From the NCBI RefSeq assembly GCF_030294945.1, contig NZ_AP018448.1, positions 6,230,001 to 6,294,000 on the forward strand: a stretch of 64,000 nucleotides of DNA, written 5' to 3'. The stretch is from Streptomyces graminofaciens. GTDB lineage: Bacteria > Actinomycetota > Actinomycetes > Streptomycetales > Streptomycetaceae. Position numbers and translations under genes: made by a program. The notes under the pieces were generated by a model that was given only the letters and a program-made list of their open reading frames with translations, did not search any database and was not told the origin of the DNA. How positions within the stretch are numbered: position 1 is the stretch's first letter; every line of letters starts with the position of its first letter. Below are positions 1-7,828 of this stretch, one piece after another.

Positions 1-276
1 TATGCACACCGGACGTCGGAGGTGGCTGCGGGCTAGCGCCCGTCACCACACTCAGTGCGGTGCCGGACCCGCGTGCGATCTGCGTGCGCAGCCGGCCCAA
101 TCTCAAGCAGTCACCCGACCCGCGGGCTCGCCGGTACGTCCGGCCGGCTCCCTCGTCGTTCAGACGAGGGGACCAGAGCCTGCGGGTCGTCTGCGTTTCC
201 TGGGGCCTGTGACAGGGTTTCCCCTAGGAATCCTCAGTCTGTGATGCGAGGCACTTTCGGAATCTCGGGAACGCAG
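1..276. other. Upstream non-coding stretch
   Basis: No convincing gene is seen here. An 8-bp hairpin (CCCTCGTC, loop GTTCA, GACGAGGG) lies at 150-170 and may be a terminator of a gene outside the window or part of a longer leader. The one long reading frame running through it into the oxygenase has no Streptomyces-like codon bias. Confidence 0.4.
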
Positions 277-282
277 TATCCT
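277..282 (+). promoter_or_regulatory. Candidate -10 box for leader peptide and oxygenase
   Basis: TATCCT lies eight bases before the ATG of the leader peptide, so the transcript would be leaderless or nearly so, which is common for Streptomyces attenuator peptides. No clear -35 is seen. Inferred from position and sequence only. Confidence 0.4.
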
Positions 283-289
283 TGTGATC

Positions 290-367
290 ATGCTTCCGAT
301 ACTCGTCCGACGTCGGCACGTGGACTACGTGCGCGTCACGAGCATGGGCTGTCAGCGCTCCGTCTGA
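290..367 (+). CDS. RRHVD-type leader peptide (putative Cys attenuator)
   Basis: A 25-codon reading frame begins MLPILVRRRHVDYVRVTSMG and ends CQRSV. The core RRHVD..RV.S..C matches a small actinobacterial leader-peptide family in which a Cys codon near the end is thought to sense cysteinyl-tRNA supply and control the downstream gene. Here the single Cys is residue 21, and the stop lies 41 bases before the oxygenase start. The peptide is probably a regulatory translation event, not a functional product. The motif is read directly; the attenuation role is family knowledge applied by inference. Confidence 0.6.
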   Translation: MLPILVRRRHVDYVRVTSMGCQRSV

Positions 368-408
368 CCCCGGCCCTCCCTTTCCTTCACCTTCTCCGGA
401 CGCATCTC

Positions 409-1419
409 ATGACGATCAGCACGCAGCTTCCGATCATCGATCTCTCCGCCGCCGAGCGCGGGCCCGAGGCGCGGGCCCTGTTGCGGGCGCAGCTTCACAG
501 TGCCGCCCATGACGTGGGGTTCTTTCAGCTCGTCGGGCATGGGGTGAGTGAGGGGGAGATCCAGAGGCTCAACCGTGTCATGCGGGAGTTCTTCGCTCTG
601 CCCGAGCATGAGCGGCTCGCCATCGACAACGTCAACTCGCCGCATTTCCGGGGGTACACACGCACCGGGGACGAGCGGACCGGGGGGCGGCAGGACTGGC
701 GGGACCAGTTGGACATCGGGGCCGAGCGGGCTGCTCGGGTGCCGGGGGCCGATGAGCCTTCGTACTGGTGGCTCGAAGGGCCCAATCAGTGGCCCGAGGC
801 CCTGCCTGAGCTGCGGAGCGTTGCCCTTGCGTGGGTCGATCGGCTCAGCGGTGTCGCCGAGCGGCTGCTGCGGGAGTTGCTTGTGTCCATCGGGGCGCGG
901 GCCGACTTCTACGATCCGATCTTCGGGGAGCGGGCGCATCCGCATCTGAAGCTTGTGCGGTATCCGGGGAGCGCGGGGAGCGGGGCCGATCAGGGCGTGG
1001 GGGCCCATAAGGACTATGGGTTCTTGACTCTCCTGCTGCAGGACCAGGTCGGTGGGCTTCAGGTCGAGCGGGAGGACGGGGTGTTCCATGACGTGCCGCC
1101 CATCCCTGGGGCGTTCGTCGTCAATCTTGGTGAGCTGCTGGAAGTGGCCACCAATGGGTATTTGGTTGCCACCAATCATCGGGTGGTGTCTCCGCCGCAC
1201 GCCGTCGAGCGGTTCTCCGTGCCGTTCTTCTACAACCCCCGGCTCGATGCGCGGGTCGAGCCGCTGGTGTTTCCGTATGCGTCCGGCGCGCCCGGTGTCA
1301 CCGACGATCCGGCGAATCCGCTGTTCGCGGAGTACGGGTTCAATGAGCTGAAGGGCAAGCTGCGGGCGCATCCGCTCGTTGCCGAGCGGCATCACGCGGG
1401 GCTGCTCAGCCCCGCGTGA
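409..1419 (+). CDS. Isopenicillin N synthase-family 2OG-Fe(II) oxygenase
   Basis: 336 aa. Non-heme iron dioxygenase of the isopenicillin N synthase/DIOX fold, cytosolic, substrate unknown. An N-terminal DIOX_N segment (LPIIDLS, residues 7-13) precedes the jelly-roll core. The iron ligands are visible as H200-x-D202 and H257, and the 2-oxoglutarate-binding RFS motif is R268-F-S270. The ATG at 409 is preferred because the frame upstream lacks coding character and a separate leader peptide ends at 367. The gene is convergent with citrate synthase, and an 11-bp hairpin covers its stop codon. Possible roles are oxidation of a small metabolite or sulfur compound; the leader peptide hints at control by cysteine supply. 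Family is certain, substrate is not. Confidence 0.9.
   Translation: MTISTQLPIIDLSAAERGPEARALLRAQLHSAAHDVGFFQLVGHGVSEGEIQRLNRVMREFFALPEHERLAIDNVNSPHFRGYTRTGDERTGGRQDWRDQLDIGAERAARVPGADEPSYWWLEGPNQWPEALPELRSVALAWVDRLSGVAERLLRELLVSIGARADFYDPIFGERAHPHLKLVRYPGSAGSGADQGVGAHKDYGFLTLLLQDQVGGLQVEREDGVFHDVPPIPGAFVVNLGELLEVATNGYLVATNHRVVSPPHAVERFSVPFFYNPRLDARVEPLVFPYASGAPGVTDDPANPLFAEYGFNELKGKLRAHPLVAERHHAGLLSPA
1393..1418. terminator. Hairpin terminator overlapping the oxygenase stop
   Basis: Perfect 11-bp stem (CACGCGGGGCT, loop GCTC, AGCCCCGCGTG). It lies between the convergent oxygenase and citrate synthase genes, so it could stop transcription from both sides. No U-tract, as is common in Streptomyces. 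Confidence 0.6.
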
Positions 1420-1435
1420 CGGCCGCCGGGAGGCG

Positions 1436-2536
1436 CTAGCGCGCGATGTCGCCGTAGCCCTCGATCTCGCGGGGGTTGCGCGGGCCGGGGCCGATGTAGC
1501 GGGCGGAGGGGCGGACCAGGCGGCCGGTGCGCTTCTGTTCCAGGATGTGTGCCGACCAGCCGGCCGTGCGGGCGCAGGTGAACATCGAGGTGAACATGTG
1601 TGCCGGGACCTCGGCGAAGTCGAGGACGATGGCGGCCCAGAACTCGACGTTCGTGGCGAGGACGCGGTCGGGGCGGCGGGCGTGGAGTTCCGCCAGGGCC
1701 GCCTTTTCGAGGGCCTCGGCCACCTCGAAGCGGGGGGCGCCGAGGTCGCGGGCGGTGCGGCGGAGGACCCGGGCGCGGGGGTCCTCGGCGCGGTAGACGC
1801 GGTGGCCGAAGCCCATCAGGCGTTCGCCCTTGTCGAGGGCTTGCTTGACGTATGCGTCCGCGTCGCCCGTGCGTTCGATCTCCTCGATCATGCCGAGGAC
1901 TCGGGAGGGGGCGCCGCCGTGCAGGGGGCCTGACATGGCGCCTACGGCACCCGAGAGCGCTGCTGCCACGTCCGCGCCCGTGGACGCGATGACGCGCGCC
2001 GTGAAGGTGGACGCGTTCATGCCGTGTTCGGCCGCGCTGGTCCAGTAGGCGTCGACGGCTGCCACGTGCTTGGGGTCGGGTTCGCCGCGCCAGCGGATCA
2101 TGAAGCGTTCGACGACGGACTGGGCCTTGTCGATCTCGCGCTGCGGGACCATGGGCAGGCCCTGGCCGCGGGCGGACTGGGCGACGTAGGACAGGGCCAT
2201 GACGGCGGCGCGGGCTAGGTCGGCGCGGGCCTGCTCCTCGTCGATGTCGAGCAGCGGTTTCAGGCCCCAGACGGGGGCGAGCATGGCGAGCGCGGACTGG
2301 ACGTCGACGCGGATGTCACCGGAGTGGACGGGGATCGGGAACGGCTCGGCGGGGGGCAGGCCGGGGCGGAAGGCGCCGTCGACGAGCAGGCCCCAGACGT
2401 TGCCGAACGAGACGTGGCCGACCAGATCCTCGATGTCGACGCCTCGGTACCGGAGTGCGCCGCCCTCCTTGTCCGGTTCGGCGATCTCCGTCTCGAACGC
2501 GACGACTCCTTCGAGTCCGGGTACGAAGTCGGACAT
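1436..2536 (-). CDS. Citrate synthase (type II-like, 366 aa)
   Basis: Condenses acetyl-CoA and oxaloacetate to citrate in the cytosol. Catalytic residues are visible: H206 in GPLHGG, H245 in GFGHRVYRA and D306 in VLDF. At 366 aa it matches the short citrate synthase 2 class of actinobacteria rather than the roughly 430-aa hexameric enzyme. The start at 2536 gives MSDFVPGLEGVVAFETEIAE, the usual N-terminus of this class; the open frame further upstream has no similarity. It is divergent from pdxH across a 209-bp intergenic region with repeated TGAGTGCCAC motifs. A 2-methylcitrate synthase side activity cannot be excluded. Confidence 0.93.
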   Translation of the reverse strand: MSDFVPGLEGVVAFETEIAEPDKEGGALRYRGVDIEDLVGHVSFGNVWGLLVDGAFRPGLPPAEPFPIPVHSGDIRVDVQSALAMLAPVWGLKPLLDIDEEQARADLARAAVMALSYVAQSARGQGLPMVPQREIDKAQSVVERFMIRWRGEPDPKHVAAVDAYWTSAAEHGMNASTFTARVIASTGADVAAALSGAVGAMSGPLHGGAPSRVLGMIEEIERTGDADAYVKQALDKGERLMGFGHRVYRAEDPRARVLRRTARDLGAPRFEVAEALEKAALAELHARRPDRVLATNVEFWAAIVLDFAEVPAHMFTSMFTCARTAGWSAHILEQKRTGRLVRPSARYIGPGPRNPREIEGYGDIAR

Positions 2537-2647
2537 CAGGCGGCTCCTCTTGATGTGTGCGACAGGGGCGGTACTGGGCGTGCATGCGAAGGCTGAGGGG
2601 CCGACGGCTCGTGCGGGCCCCATCAGAATGTTCCAGCACGATACGCC

Positions 2648-2689
2648 TGAGTGCCACGTTTGGGGAGAGTGCGCGGCACTGAGTGCCAC
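2648..2689. promoter_or_regulatory. Repeated motif in the citrate synthase-pdxH divergent promoter
   Basis: TGAGTGCCAC occurs at 2648-2657 and again at 2680-2689. Overlapping inverted repeats are AGTGC-GCG-GCACT (2668-2680) and GGCAC-TGA-GTGCC (2675-2687). The layout suggests one dimeric regulator with two sites controlling both genes. The regulator is unknown. Confidence 0.4.
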
Positions 2690-2745
2690 ATTCTGTCTGC
2701 CTCATCGGCCTGTGCGCGGCAGGGCCCGTACGGCAGGATGACCAT

Positions 2746-3411
2746 GTGAACGATCACGATCCGGTGCCCGATCCCGCCCATATGCGCAAGCAGTACCGGG
2801 CCGAGGGGCTCGACGAGAGCGACCTGGCCGAGGGGCCGATGGAGCAGTTCGCGCGCTGGTTCCGGCAGGCCGCGGCCGAGGGTGCGGTGTTCGAGCCGAA
2901 CGCCATGGTCGTGTCGACCGCGGACGCCGAGGGGCGCCCCAGTTCCCGTACGGTCCTGATGAAGGCGTACGACGAGCAGGGCTTCGTCTTCTACACGAAC
3001 TACGACTCCCGCAAGGCCCGCGATCTCGCCGAGAACCCGTATGTCTCGTTGGTGTTCCCCTGGCACGCGATCGCCCGGCAGGTGGTCGTCAGCGGTACGG
3101 CGCGGCGGACCGGGCGGGACGAGACGGCGGCGTACTTCCGTTTGCGGCCGCATGGCTCGCAGTTGGGGGCGTGGGCCAGCGCGCAGTCCTCGGTGGTCTT
3201 CTCGCGGGCCGAGCTGGACGCGGCGTACGAGGAGTTGAACGCCCGCTATCCGGAGGGCGAGCAGGTGCCGGTGCCGCCGAACTGGGGTGGTTTCCGGGTG
3301 GCGCCGCAGACGGTGGAGTTCTGGCAGGGGCGGCACGACCGGCTGCACGACCGGCTGCGGTATGTGGCGGAGCAGGACGGGTCGTGGCGGGTGGAGCGGC
3401 TCAGCCCGTAG
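2746..3411 (+). CDS. pdxH: Pyridoxamine 5'-phosphate oxidase
   Basis: 221 aa. FMN-dependent oxidase making pyridoxal 5'-phosphate from pyridoxine or pyridoxamine phosphate; cytosolic homodimer. The family signature is present: [20 protein letters not shown], then [15 protein letters not shown] contacting FMN, and the C-terminal [20 protein letters not shown] at 2746 is chosen because it gives the normal short N-terminus ([17 protein letters not shown]) with an AGGAT-like ribosome site upstream. The 3' end overlaps the convergent tetR gene by 11 bases. Confidence 0.95.
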   Translation: MNDHDPVPDPAHMRKQYRAEGLDESDLAEGPMEQFARWFRQAAAEGAVFEPNAMVVSTADAEGRPSSRTVLMKAYDEQGFVFYTNYDSRKARDLAENPYVSLVFPWHAIARQVVVSGTARRTGRDETAAYFRLRPHGSQLGAWASAQSSVVFSRAELDAAYEELNARYPEGEQVPVPPNWGGFRVAPQTVEFWQGRHDRLHDRLRYVAEQDGSWRVERLSP

Positions 3412-4021
3412 CCCGGTCCAGCAGGTCGTCGAGGAGGACCGCCCACTGGGCCACCACCTTGTCGCGGCGACCGGTGTCGTCGGTGAGGAGGTTGGCGAGG
3501 CCGAGGCCGCGGGCCATGTCGAGCATGCCCTGGACGGTTTCGCGGACGCCGGGGAGGGACTCGTCGGCGCCGAGGAGGTCGACGGCGATGCGGTGGGTCT
3601 CGCGGCCGACGCGTGCCTCCAGCTCGGTGACGCGGGGGCGGAGCTGGTCCTCGTTGGAGGCGGCGACCCAGAGGTGGAGGGCGGCGCGGAAGAGGGGGCC
3701 GGTGTAGAGGTCGACGAGGGCGGCGACGACGGCTCGGCGGTCGGTGGGGCCTTCGGGGAAGAGTGCGCGCAGGGCGGTGGAGCGCTCTTCGGCGACGTAT
3801 TCGACGGCGGCGGTGAACAGGTCCTCGCGGGTGCGGAAGTGGTGTTGGGCGGCGCCCCGGGAGACGCCGGCGCGTTCGGCGACGACGGCGACCGTGGAGC
3901 CCGCCCAGCCGTGCTCGGCGAGGCAGGCGACGGCGGCCTCCAGGAGCCGCTGCCGGGTGGCCCGGCTGCGGTCCTGCTTCGGTGCGCGGTCGAAGGCGCC
4001 TACCACGGTCACACCACCCAT
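3401..4021 (-). CDS. TetR-family repressor of the acyl-CoA operon
   Basis: 206 aa. A TetR_N helix-turn-helix covers about residues 18-75 ([20 protein letters not shown], then [20 protein letters not shown]), followed by a helical ligand domain. It is the last gene of the leftward operon and its start overlaps the enoyl-CoA hydratase stop by 13 bases, so translation is probably coupled. By analogy with AtuR/LiuR-type regulators it may repress the operon in response to an acyl-CoA. The best candidate operator is the palindrome at 11945-11958. A GTG at 4012 is an alternative start. Confidence 0.85.
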   Translation of the reverse strand: MGGVTVVGAFDRAPKQDRSRATRQRLLEAAVACLAEHGWAGSTVAVVAERAGVSRGAAQHHFRTREDLFTAAVEYVAEERSTALRALFPEGPTDRRAVVAALVDLYTGPLFRAALHLWVAASNEDQLRPRVTELEARVGRETHRIAVDLLGADESLPGVRETVQGMLDMARGLGLANLLTDDTGRRDKVVAQWAVLLDDLLDRATG

Positions 4022-4755
4022 TGCGGATCCCGTCTTTCTCGGAAGGACGTCATCCCCTCGCGGGCCTCGTCGGAGGCGAACAGCCTGGCCGAGAGTCCGC
4101 TCAGCCCGCCCGCGTCCAGGGCGAAGGATTCCAGCACCTTAGCTGTGAGCAGCCGTTTCGTCTCCGCCAGGGCCTTCGGGGAGGCTCGGCGCAGTCCGTC
4201 GAGGACGGGTTCGAGTACGTCGTCGACGTCGGCGCCGGCCGCTGTCAGCAGGCCGGCGCGGGCGGCCTCGGCGGGTCCGAACTGTTCGCCGGTGAGGTAG
4301 TAGCGGGTGAGGGCGCGCGGGTCGGTGCGGGGCAGCAGGGTGAGGGAGATGACGGCGGGGGCGACGCCGATGCGTACCTCGGTGAAGGCGAAGGTGGCCT
4401 CAGGGCCGGCCGCGGCGATGTCGCAGGCGCCGAGGAGGCCGAGGCCGCCCGCGCGGACATGGCCGGTGACGCGGGCGACGACGGGTTTGCGCAGGTCGAT
4501 GATCTGTTTGAGCAGTGCGACGAGTTCGTCCGGGTGGGGAGGGTGGCGCAGGTCGGCGCCCGCGCAGAACGTGTTCCCGGTGTGGGTGAGGAGGACGGCG
4601 CGTACGTCGTCGTCCTCGCCGGACCGGGTCAGGGCTTCGGCCAGTTCGCGTACCAGCCGGACCGACAGCGCGTTGCGGTTGGCCGGGGAGTCGAGGGTGA
4701 GGGTGGTGATGCCCCGGTGGTGCGTGGCACGTACGAGGGGTTCGATGTCGGTCAC
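4009..4755 (-). CDS. Enoyl-CoA hydratase/isomerase family protein (AtuE/LiuC-like)
   Basis: 248 aa, crotonase fold. It probably hydrates an unsaturated acyl-CoA made by the upstream dehydrogenase and carboxylase. Oxyanion-hole segments are NTFCAGADLRHP and VRAGGLGLLGACDI; the acidic residue in TEVRIGVAP is retained, while the other Glu of classical hydratases is replaced in the GGLGLLG segment. Such substitutions occur in non-canonical hydratases, so the reaction is uncertain. GTG start at 4755 has an AGGAG ribosome site five bases upstream. It lies 25 bp after the dehydrogenase gene. Confidence 0.88.
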   Translation of the reverse strand: MTDIEPLVRATHHRGITTLTLDSPANRNALSVRLVRELAEALTRSGEDDDVRAVLLTHTGNTFCAGADLRHPPHPDELVALLKQIIDLRKPVVARVTGHVRAGGLGLLGACDIAAAGPEATFAFTEVRIGVAPAVISLTLLPRTDPRALTRYYLTGEQFGPAEAARAGLLTAAGADVDDVLEPVLDGLRRASPKALAETKRLLTAKVLESFALDAGGLSGLSARLFASDEAREGMTSFRERRDPQWVV

Positions 4756-4780
4756 GTGCGCTCCTGTGGTTCGCGGCGGG

Positions 4781-5917
4781 TCAGTACGACTTCGGCAGGC
4801 CCAGGGTCTGGTGGGAGACGTAGTTGAGGATCATCTCCCGGCTCACCGGGGCGATACGTGACACTCGGGCGGCCGTGATCAGTGAGGCGAGGCCGAACTC
4901 CTTGGTGAGGCCGTTGCCGCCGAGGGTCTGCACGGCCTGGTCGACGGCCCGTACGCAGGCCTCCCCCGCCGCGTACTTCGCCATGTTGGCGGCCTCGCCC
5001 GCGCCGGCGTCGTCGCCCGTGTCGTAGAGGTGGGCCGCCTTCTGCATCATCAGGCGGGCCAGTTCGAGTTCGATGTGGGACTGGGCGAGGGGGTGGGCGA
5101 TGGCCTGGTGGGCGCCGATGGGGCTGTTCCAGACCGTGCGGTCGCGGGCGTATTCGACGGCCTTGGAGATCGCGTACCGGCCCATGCCGATCGCGAACGC
5201 CGCCGTCATGATCCGCTCGGGGTTGAGGCCGGCGAAGAGCTGGAGGAGGCCGGCGTTCTCGTCTCCGACCAGGGCGTCGGCGGGGAGGCGTACGTCGTCG
5301 AGGGTGAGCTCGAACTGCTTCTCGGCGGCGTTGAGTTCCATGTCGATCTGGCGGCGCTCGAAGCCGGGGGTGTCGCGGGGGACGATGAAGAGGCAGGGCT
5401 TCAGGGAGCCGGTGCGGGCGTCCTCCGTGCGACCGACTATGAGGGTGGCGTCGGCGATGTCCACGCCGGAGATGAAGACCTTGCGGCCGTTGAGGATCCA
5501 GTCGCCCGTCTCGTCCTTGCGGGCGGTCGTGGTGATGCGGTGGCTGTTGGAGCCGGCGTCGGGTTCGGTGATTCCGAAGGCCATGATGCGGGTGCCGTCG
5601 GCGAGGGCGGGGAGCCAGTGTTGTTTCTGGGCGTCCGTGCCGAAGCGGGCGATGATCGTGCCGCAGATCGCCGGGGAGACGACCAGCATGAGGAGGGGGC
5701 AGCCCGCGGCGCCGAGTTCTTCGAGGACGATCGAGAGTTCGCTCACGCCTCCGCCGCCGCCTCCGTAGGCCTCGGGGAGATTGACGCCCAGGTAGCCGAG
5801 TTTCCCTGCCTCGGTCCAGAGTTCGGGGGTGGTGAAGTCTCGGCCGTGGCGTTTGCCGAGGGTGGAGACGGCGGTTCGTAGGGCTTTCTGTTCTTCGGAT
5901 TCGATCGTGGGTGGCAT
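4781..5917 (-). CDS. Acyl-CoA dehydrogenase (isovaleryl/citronellyl-CoA type)
   Basis: 378 aa, complete acyl-CoA dehydrogenase: N-terminal helical domain, a beta domain with the FAD signature AFGITEPDAGSNSHR, and a C-terminal helical domain ending in IAPVSREMILNYVSHQTLGL. FAD-linked alpha,beta-desaturation of an acyl-CoA, passing electrons to ETF. Located between the biotin-carboxylase subunit and the hydratase, it fits the AtuD/LiuA step that precedes carboxylation. The chain length used cannot be told from sequence. ATG at 5917 has GGAAGGAAT-like purines just upstream. Confidence 0.9.
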   Translation of the reverse strand: MPPTIESEEQKALRTAVSTLGKRHGRDFTTPELWTEAGKLGYLGVNLPEAYGGGGGGVSELSIVLEELGAAGCPLLMLVVSPAICGTIIARFGTDAQKQHWLPALADGTRIMAFGITEPDAGSNSHRITTTARKDETGDWILNGRKVFISGVDIADATLIVGRTEDARTGSLKPCLFIVPRDTPGFERRQIDMELNAAEKQFELTLDDVRLPADALVGDENAGLLQLFAGLNPERIMTAAFAIGMGRYAISKAVEYARDRTVWNSPIGAHQAIAHPLAQSHIELELARLMMQKAAHLYDTGDDAGAGEAANMAKYAAGEACVRAVDQAVQTLGGNGLTKEFGLASLITAARVSRIAPVSREMILNYVSHQTLGLPKSY

Positions 5918-5953
5918 GGGATTCCTTCCGGCTGCGGTTTCGTCGTGGTGTCT

Positions 5954-5974
5954 CGCGCAGTTCCCCGCGCCCCT
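5954..5974. repeat. Dispersed intergenic element, truncated copy
   Basis: CGCGCAGTTCCCCGCGCCCC is the reverse complement of the core of the element seen at 41811, 42608, 55781, 62590 and 63761. It fills most of the 55-bp gap between the dehydrogenase start and the carboxylase alpha-subunit stop. Confidence 0.5.
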
Positions 5975-7820
5975 AACCCGGCTGCACCACCGCGAGCAAC
6001 ATGCCCAGCTCCACCTGCTGGCCGGGTACTGCGTTCAGGGTCGTCAAGGTGCCCGTTGCCGGGGCCGTGATCCGGTGTTCCATCTTCATTGCCTCCAGCC
6101 AGAGGAGGGGGTCGCCCGCCTTTACCTCGGACCCTTCCGTGAGGCCCTCCGCCACTCGTACGACCGTGCCGGGCATCGGGGCCAGGAGGGAGCCCGGGAG
6201 CTGTTGGGTCGTGGGGTCCGGGAAGCGGGGCAGGGCGGTGAGGGGGGTGGTGTTGACGTAGATCTGGTCGCCGTACCGTGCCACCTCGAACTTTTGCTGG
6301 ACGCCGTCCACTTCGAGGAGGACGAGGCCGGGTGCGGCTCGTACGACCCGGACTCCTTCCGCCGTCAGGCCCTCGCGGGTGTGGTGGTAGGTGACCTCGA
6401 TCTCCTCGCCCCCCGTGGCGTAGCGCTTGCTCTGGGGGTGGGCCGGCAGGTTGCGCCAGCCGCCGAAGCGGGAGCGGCCGTGGGCGTCGGCGAGGGCGGC
6501 GGCCAGGGGTGCGTACGGGTCGGGGGCCGGGGCCGTGAGGGCGTCGAGGTGGCGGTCGTAGAAGCCCGTGTCCATGGCCGCCGACGTGAACTCCTGGTGT
6601 CGGAGTGAGCGGACGAGGAGGTCTCTGTTGGTCGTCGGGCCATGGATCGTCGTGTGGTCCAGGGCGCCCGCGAGGCGGCGGATCGCCTCGGCTCGGGTGG
6701 GGGCGTGGGCGATGAGTTTGGCGAGCATCGGGTCGTAGTGGACGCCGATCTCGTCGCCGTCCGTGTAGCCGGTGTCCAGGCGGGTGCCGGGTGGGGCGGT
6801 CAGGCGGTGGAGGGTGCCTGTCTGGGGGGTCCAGTCCTGTGCGGGGTCCTCGGCGTAGAGGCGGGCCTCGATGGCGTGGCCACGCGCGCGCGGGGGGCCG
6901 TCGGGGTCCAGGGCGTGGCCTTCGGCGACGCTGAGCTGGAGGGCGACCAGGTCGATGGCGTGGATCGCTTCCGTCACCGGGTGTTCGACCTGGAGGCGGG
7001 TGTTCATCTCCAGGAAGTGGGCGCGGTCGTCGTCGGCGATCAGGAACTCGACCGTTCCGGCGCCCACGTAGTCGACGGCTCTCGCCGCCCGTACCGCCAT
7101 CTCGTACAAGGAGTGGGTCAGTTCGGGATTCAGACCCGGTGCGGGTGCCTCCTCGATGACCTTCTGGTGGCGGCGTTGGAGGGAGCAGTCGCGGGTGCCG
7201 AGGGTCCAGACGGTGCCGTGGGTGTCGGCGAGGATCTGGACCTCTACATGGCGGCCGCCCTCGATGTAGGGCTCGACGAAGACCTCGCCGTCGCCGAAGG
7301 CGCTCGTGGCTTCGGCTCGGGCGGCGGTCAGGGCGGGGTCCAGGTCCGCGAGGTGGCGTACGACGCGCATGCCGCGGCCGCCGCCGCCCGCCGCCGCCTT
7401 GACCAGGACGGGTAGGTCCGCCTCGGTAACCGCTTTAAGGGGTTTCAAGCCCATCAGGTGCTTGGCGCGGGGCTTGGACGCCATCGTCTCGATCGCCTCG
7501 GGGGGCGGGCCGATCCAGACCAGGCCCGCGTCGAGGACGGCACGGGCGAAGTCGGCGTTCTCGGAGAGGAAGCCGTAGCCGGGGTGGACGGCGTCGGCGC
7601 CGGCGGTGAGGGCCGCCTTCACGATCAGGTCGCCGCGCAGGTACGTGTCGGCGGGGGCCGCGCCCGGGAGTCGTACCGTCGCGTCGGCCACGCGCGCGTG
7701 GAGGGCGTTTTCGTCGGCGTCGGAGTGCACGGCGACCGTTTGGATTCCCAGCTCACGGCAGGTGCGGAAGATCCGGCAGGCGATCTCGCCCCGGTTGGCC
7801 ACGAGGAGTCTCGAAATCAT
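5973..7820 (-). CDS. Acyl-CoA carboxylase alpha subunit (biotin carboxylase + BCCP)
   Basis: 615 aa. An N-terminal biotin carboxylase (VANRGEIACRIFRTCRELGI, then KAAAGGGGRGMRVV) carboxylates biotin with ATP and bicarbonate; a C-terminal biotinyl domain carries EAMKMEH with the biotinylated Lys near residue 579. It pairs with the beta subunit just upstream (8-bp gap), as in methylcrotonyl- or geranyl-CoA carboxylase. Odd feature: the stretch after K116 (about residues 121-132, HLMGLKPLKAVT) is shorter than I expect for the family, and its codons (TTG AAA CCC CTT AAA GCG GTT) are AT-rich for this genome. ATG at 7820 matches the invariant family start. Confidence 0.92.
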   Translation of the reverse strand: MISRLLVANRGEIACRIFRTCRELGIQTVAVHSDADENALHARVADATVRLPGAAPADTYLRGDLIVKAALTAGADAVHPGYGFLSENADFARAVLDAGLVWIGPPPEAIETMASKPRAKHLMGLKPLKAVTEADLPVLVKAAAGGGGRGMRVVRHLADLDPALTAARAEATSAFGDGEVFVEPYIEGGRHVEVQILADTHGTVWTLGTRDCSLQRRHQKVIEEAPAPGLNPELTHSLYEMAVRAARAVDYVGAGTVEFLIADDDRAHFLEMNTRLQVEHPVTEAIHAIDLVALQLSVAEGHALDPDGPPRARGHAIEARLYAEDPAQDWTPQTGTLHRLTAPPGTRLDTGYTDGDEIGVHYDPMLAKLIAHAPTRAEAIRRLAGALDHTTIHGPTTNRDLLVRSLRHQEFTSAAMDTGFYDRHLDALTAPAPDPYAPLAAALADAHGRSRFGGWRNLPAHPQSKRYATGGEEIEVTYHHTREGLTAEGVRVVRAAPGLVLLEVDGVQQKFEVARYGDQIYVNTTPLTALPRFPDPTTQQLPGSLLAPMPGTVVRVAEGLTEGSEVKAGDPLLWLEAMKMEHRITAPATGTLTTLNAVPGQQVELGMLLAVVQPG

Positions 7821-7828
7821 CTGGTTCC

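Noticed and set aside
352..1395. 347-codon minus-strand frame opposite the oxygenase
   Set aside because: Composition is that of a GC-bias shadow; the plus-strand frame has iron-ligand motifs.
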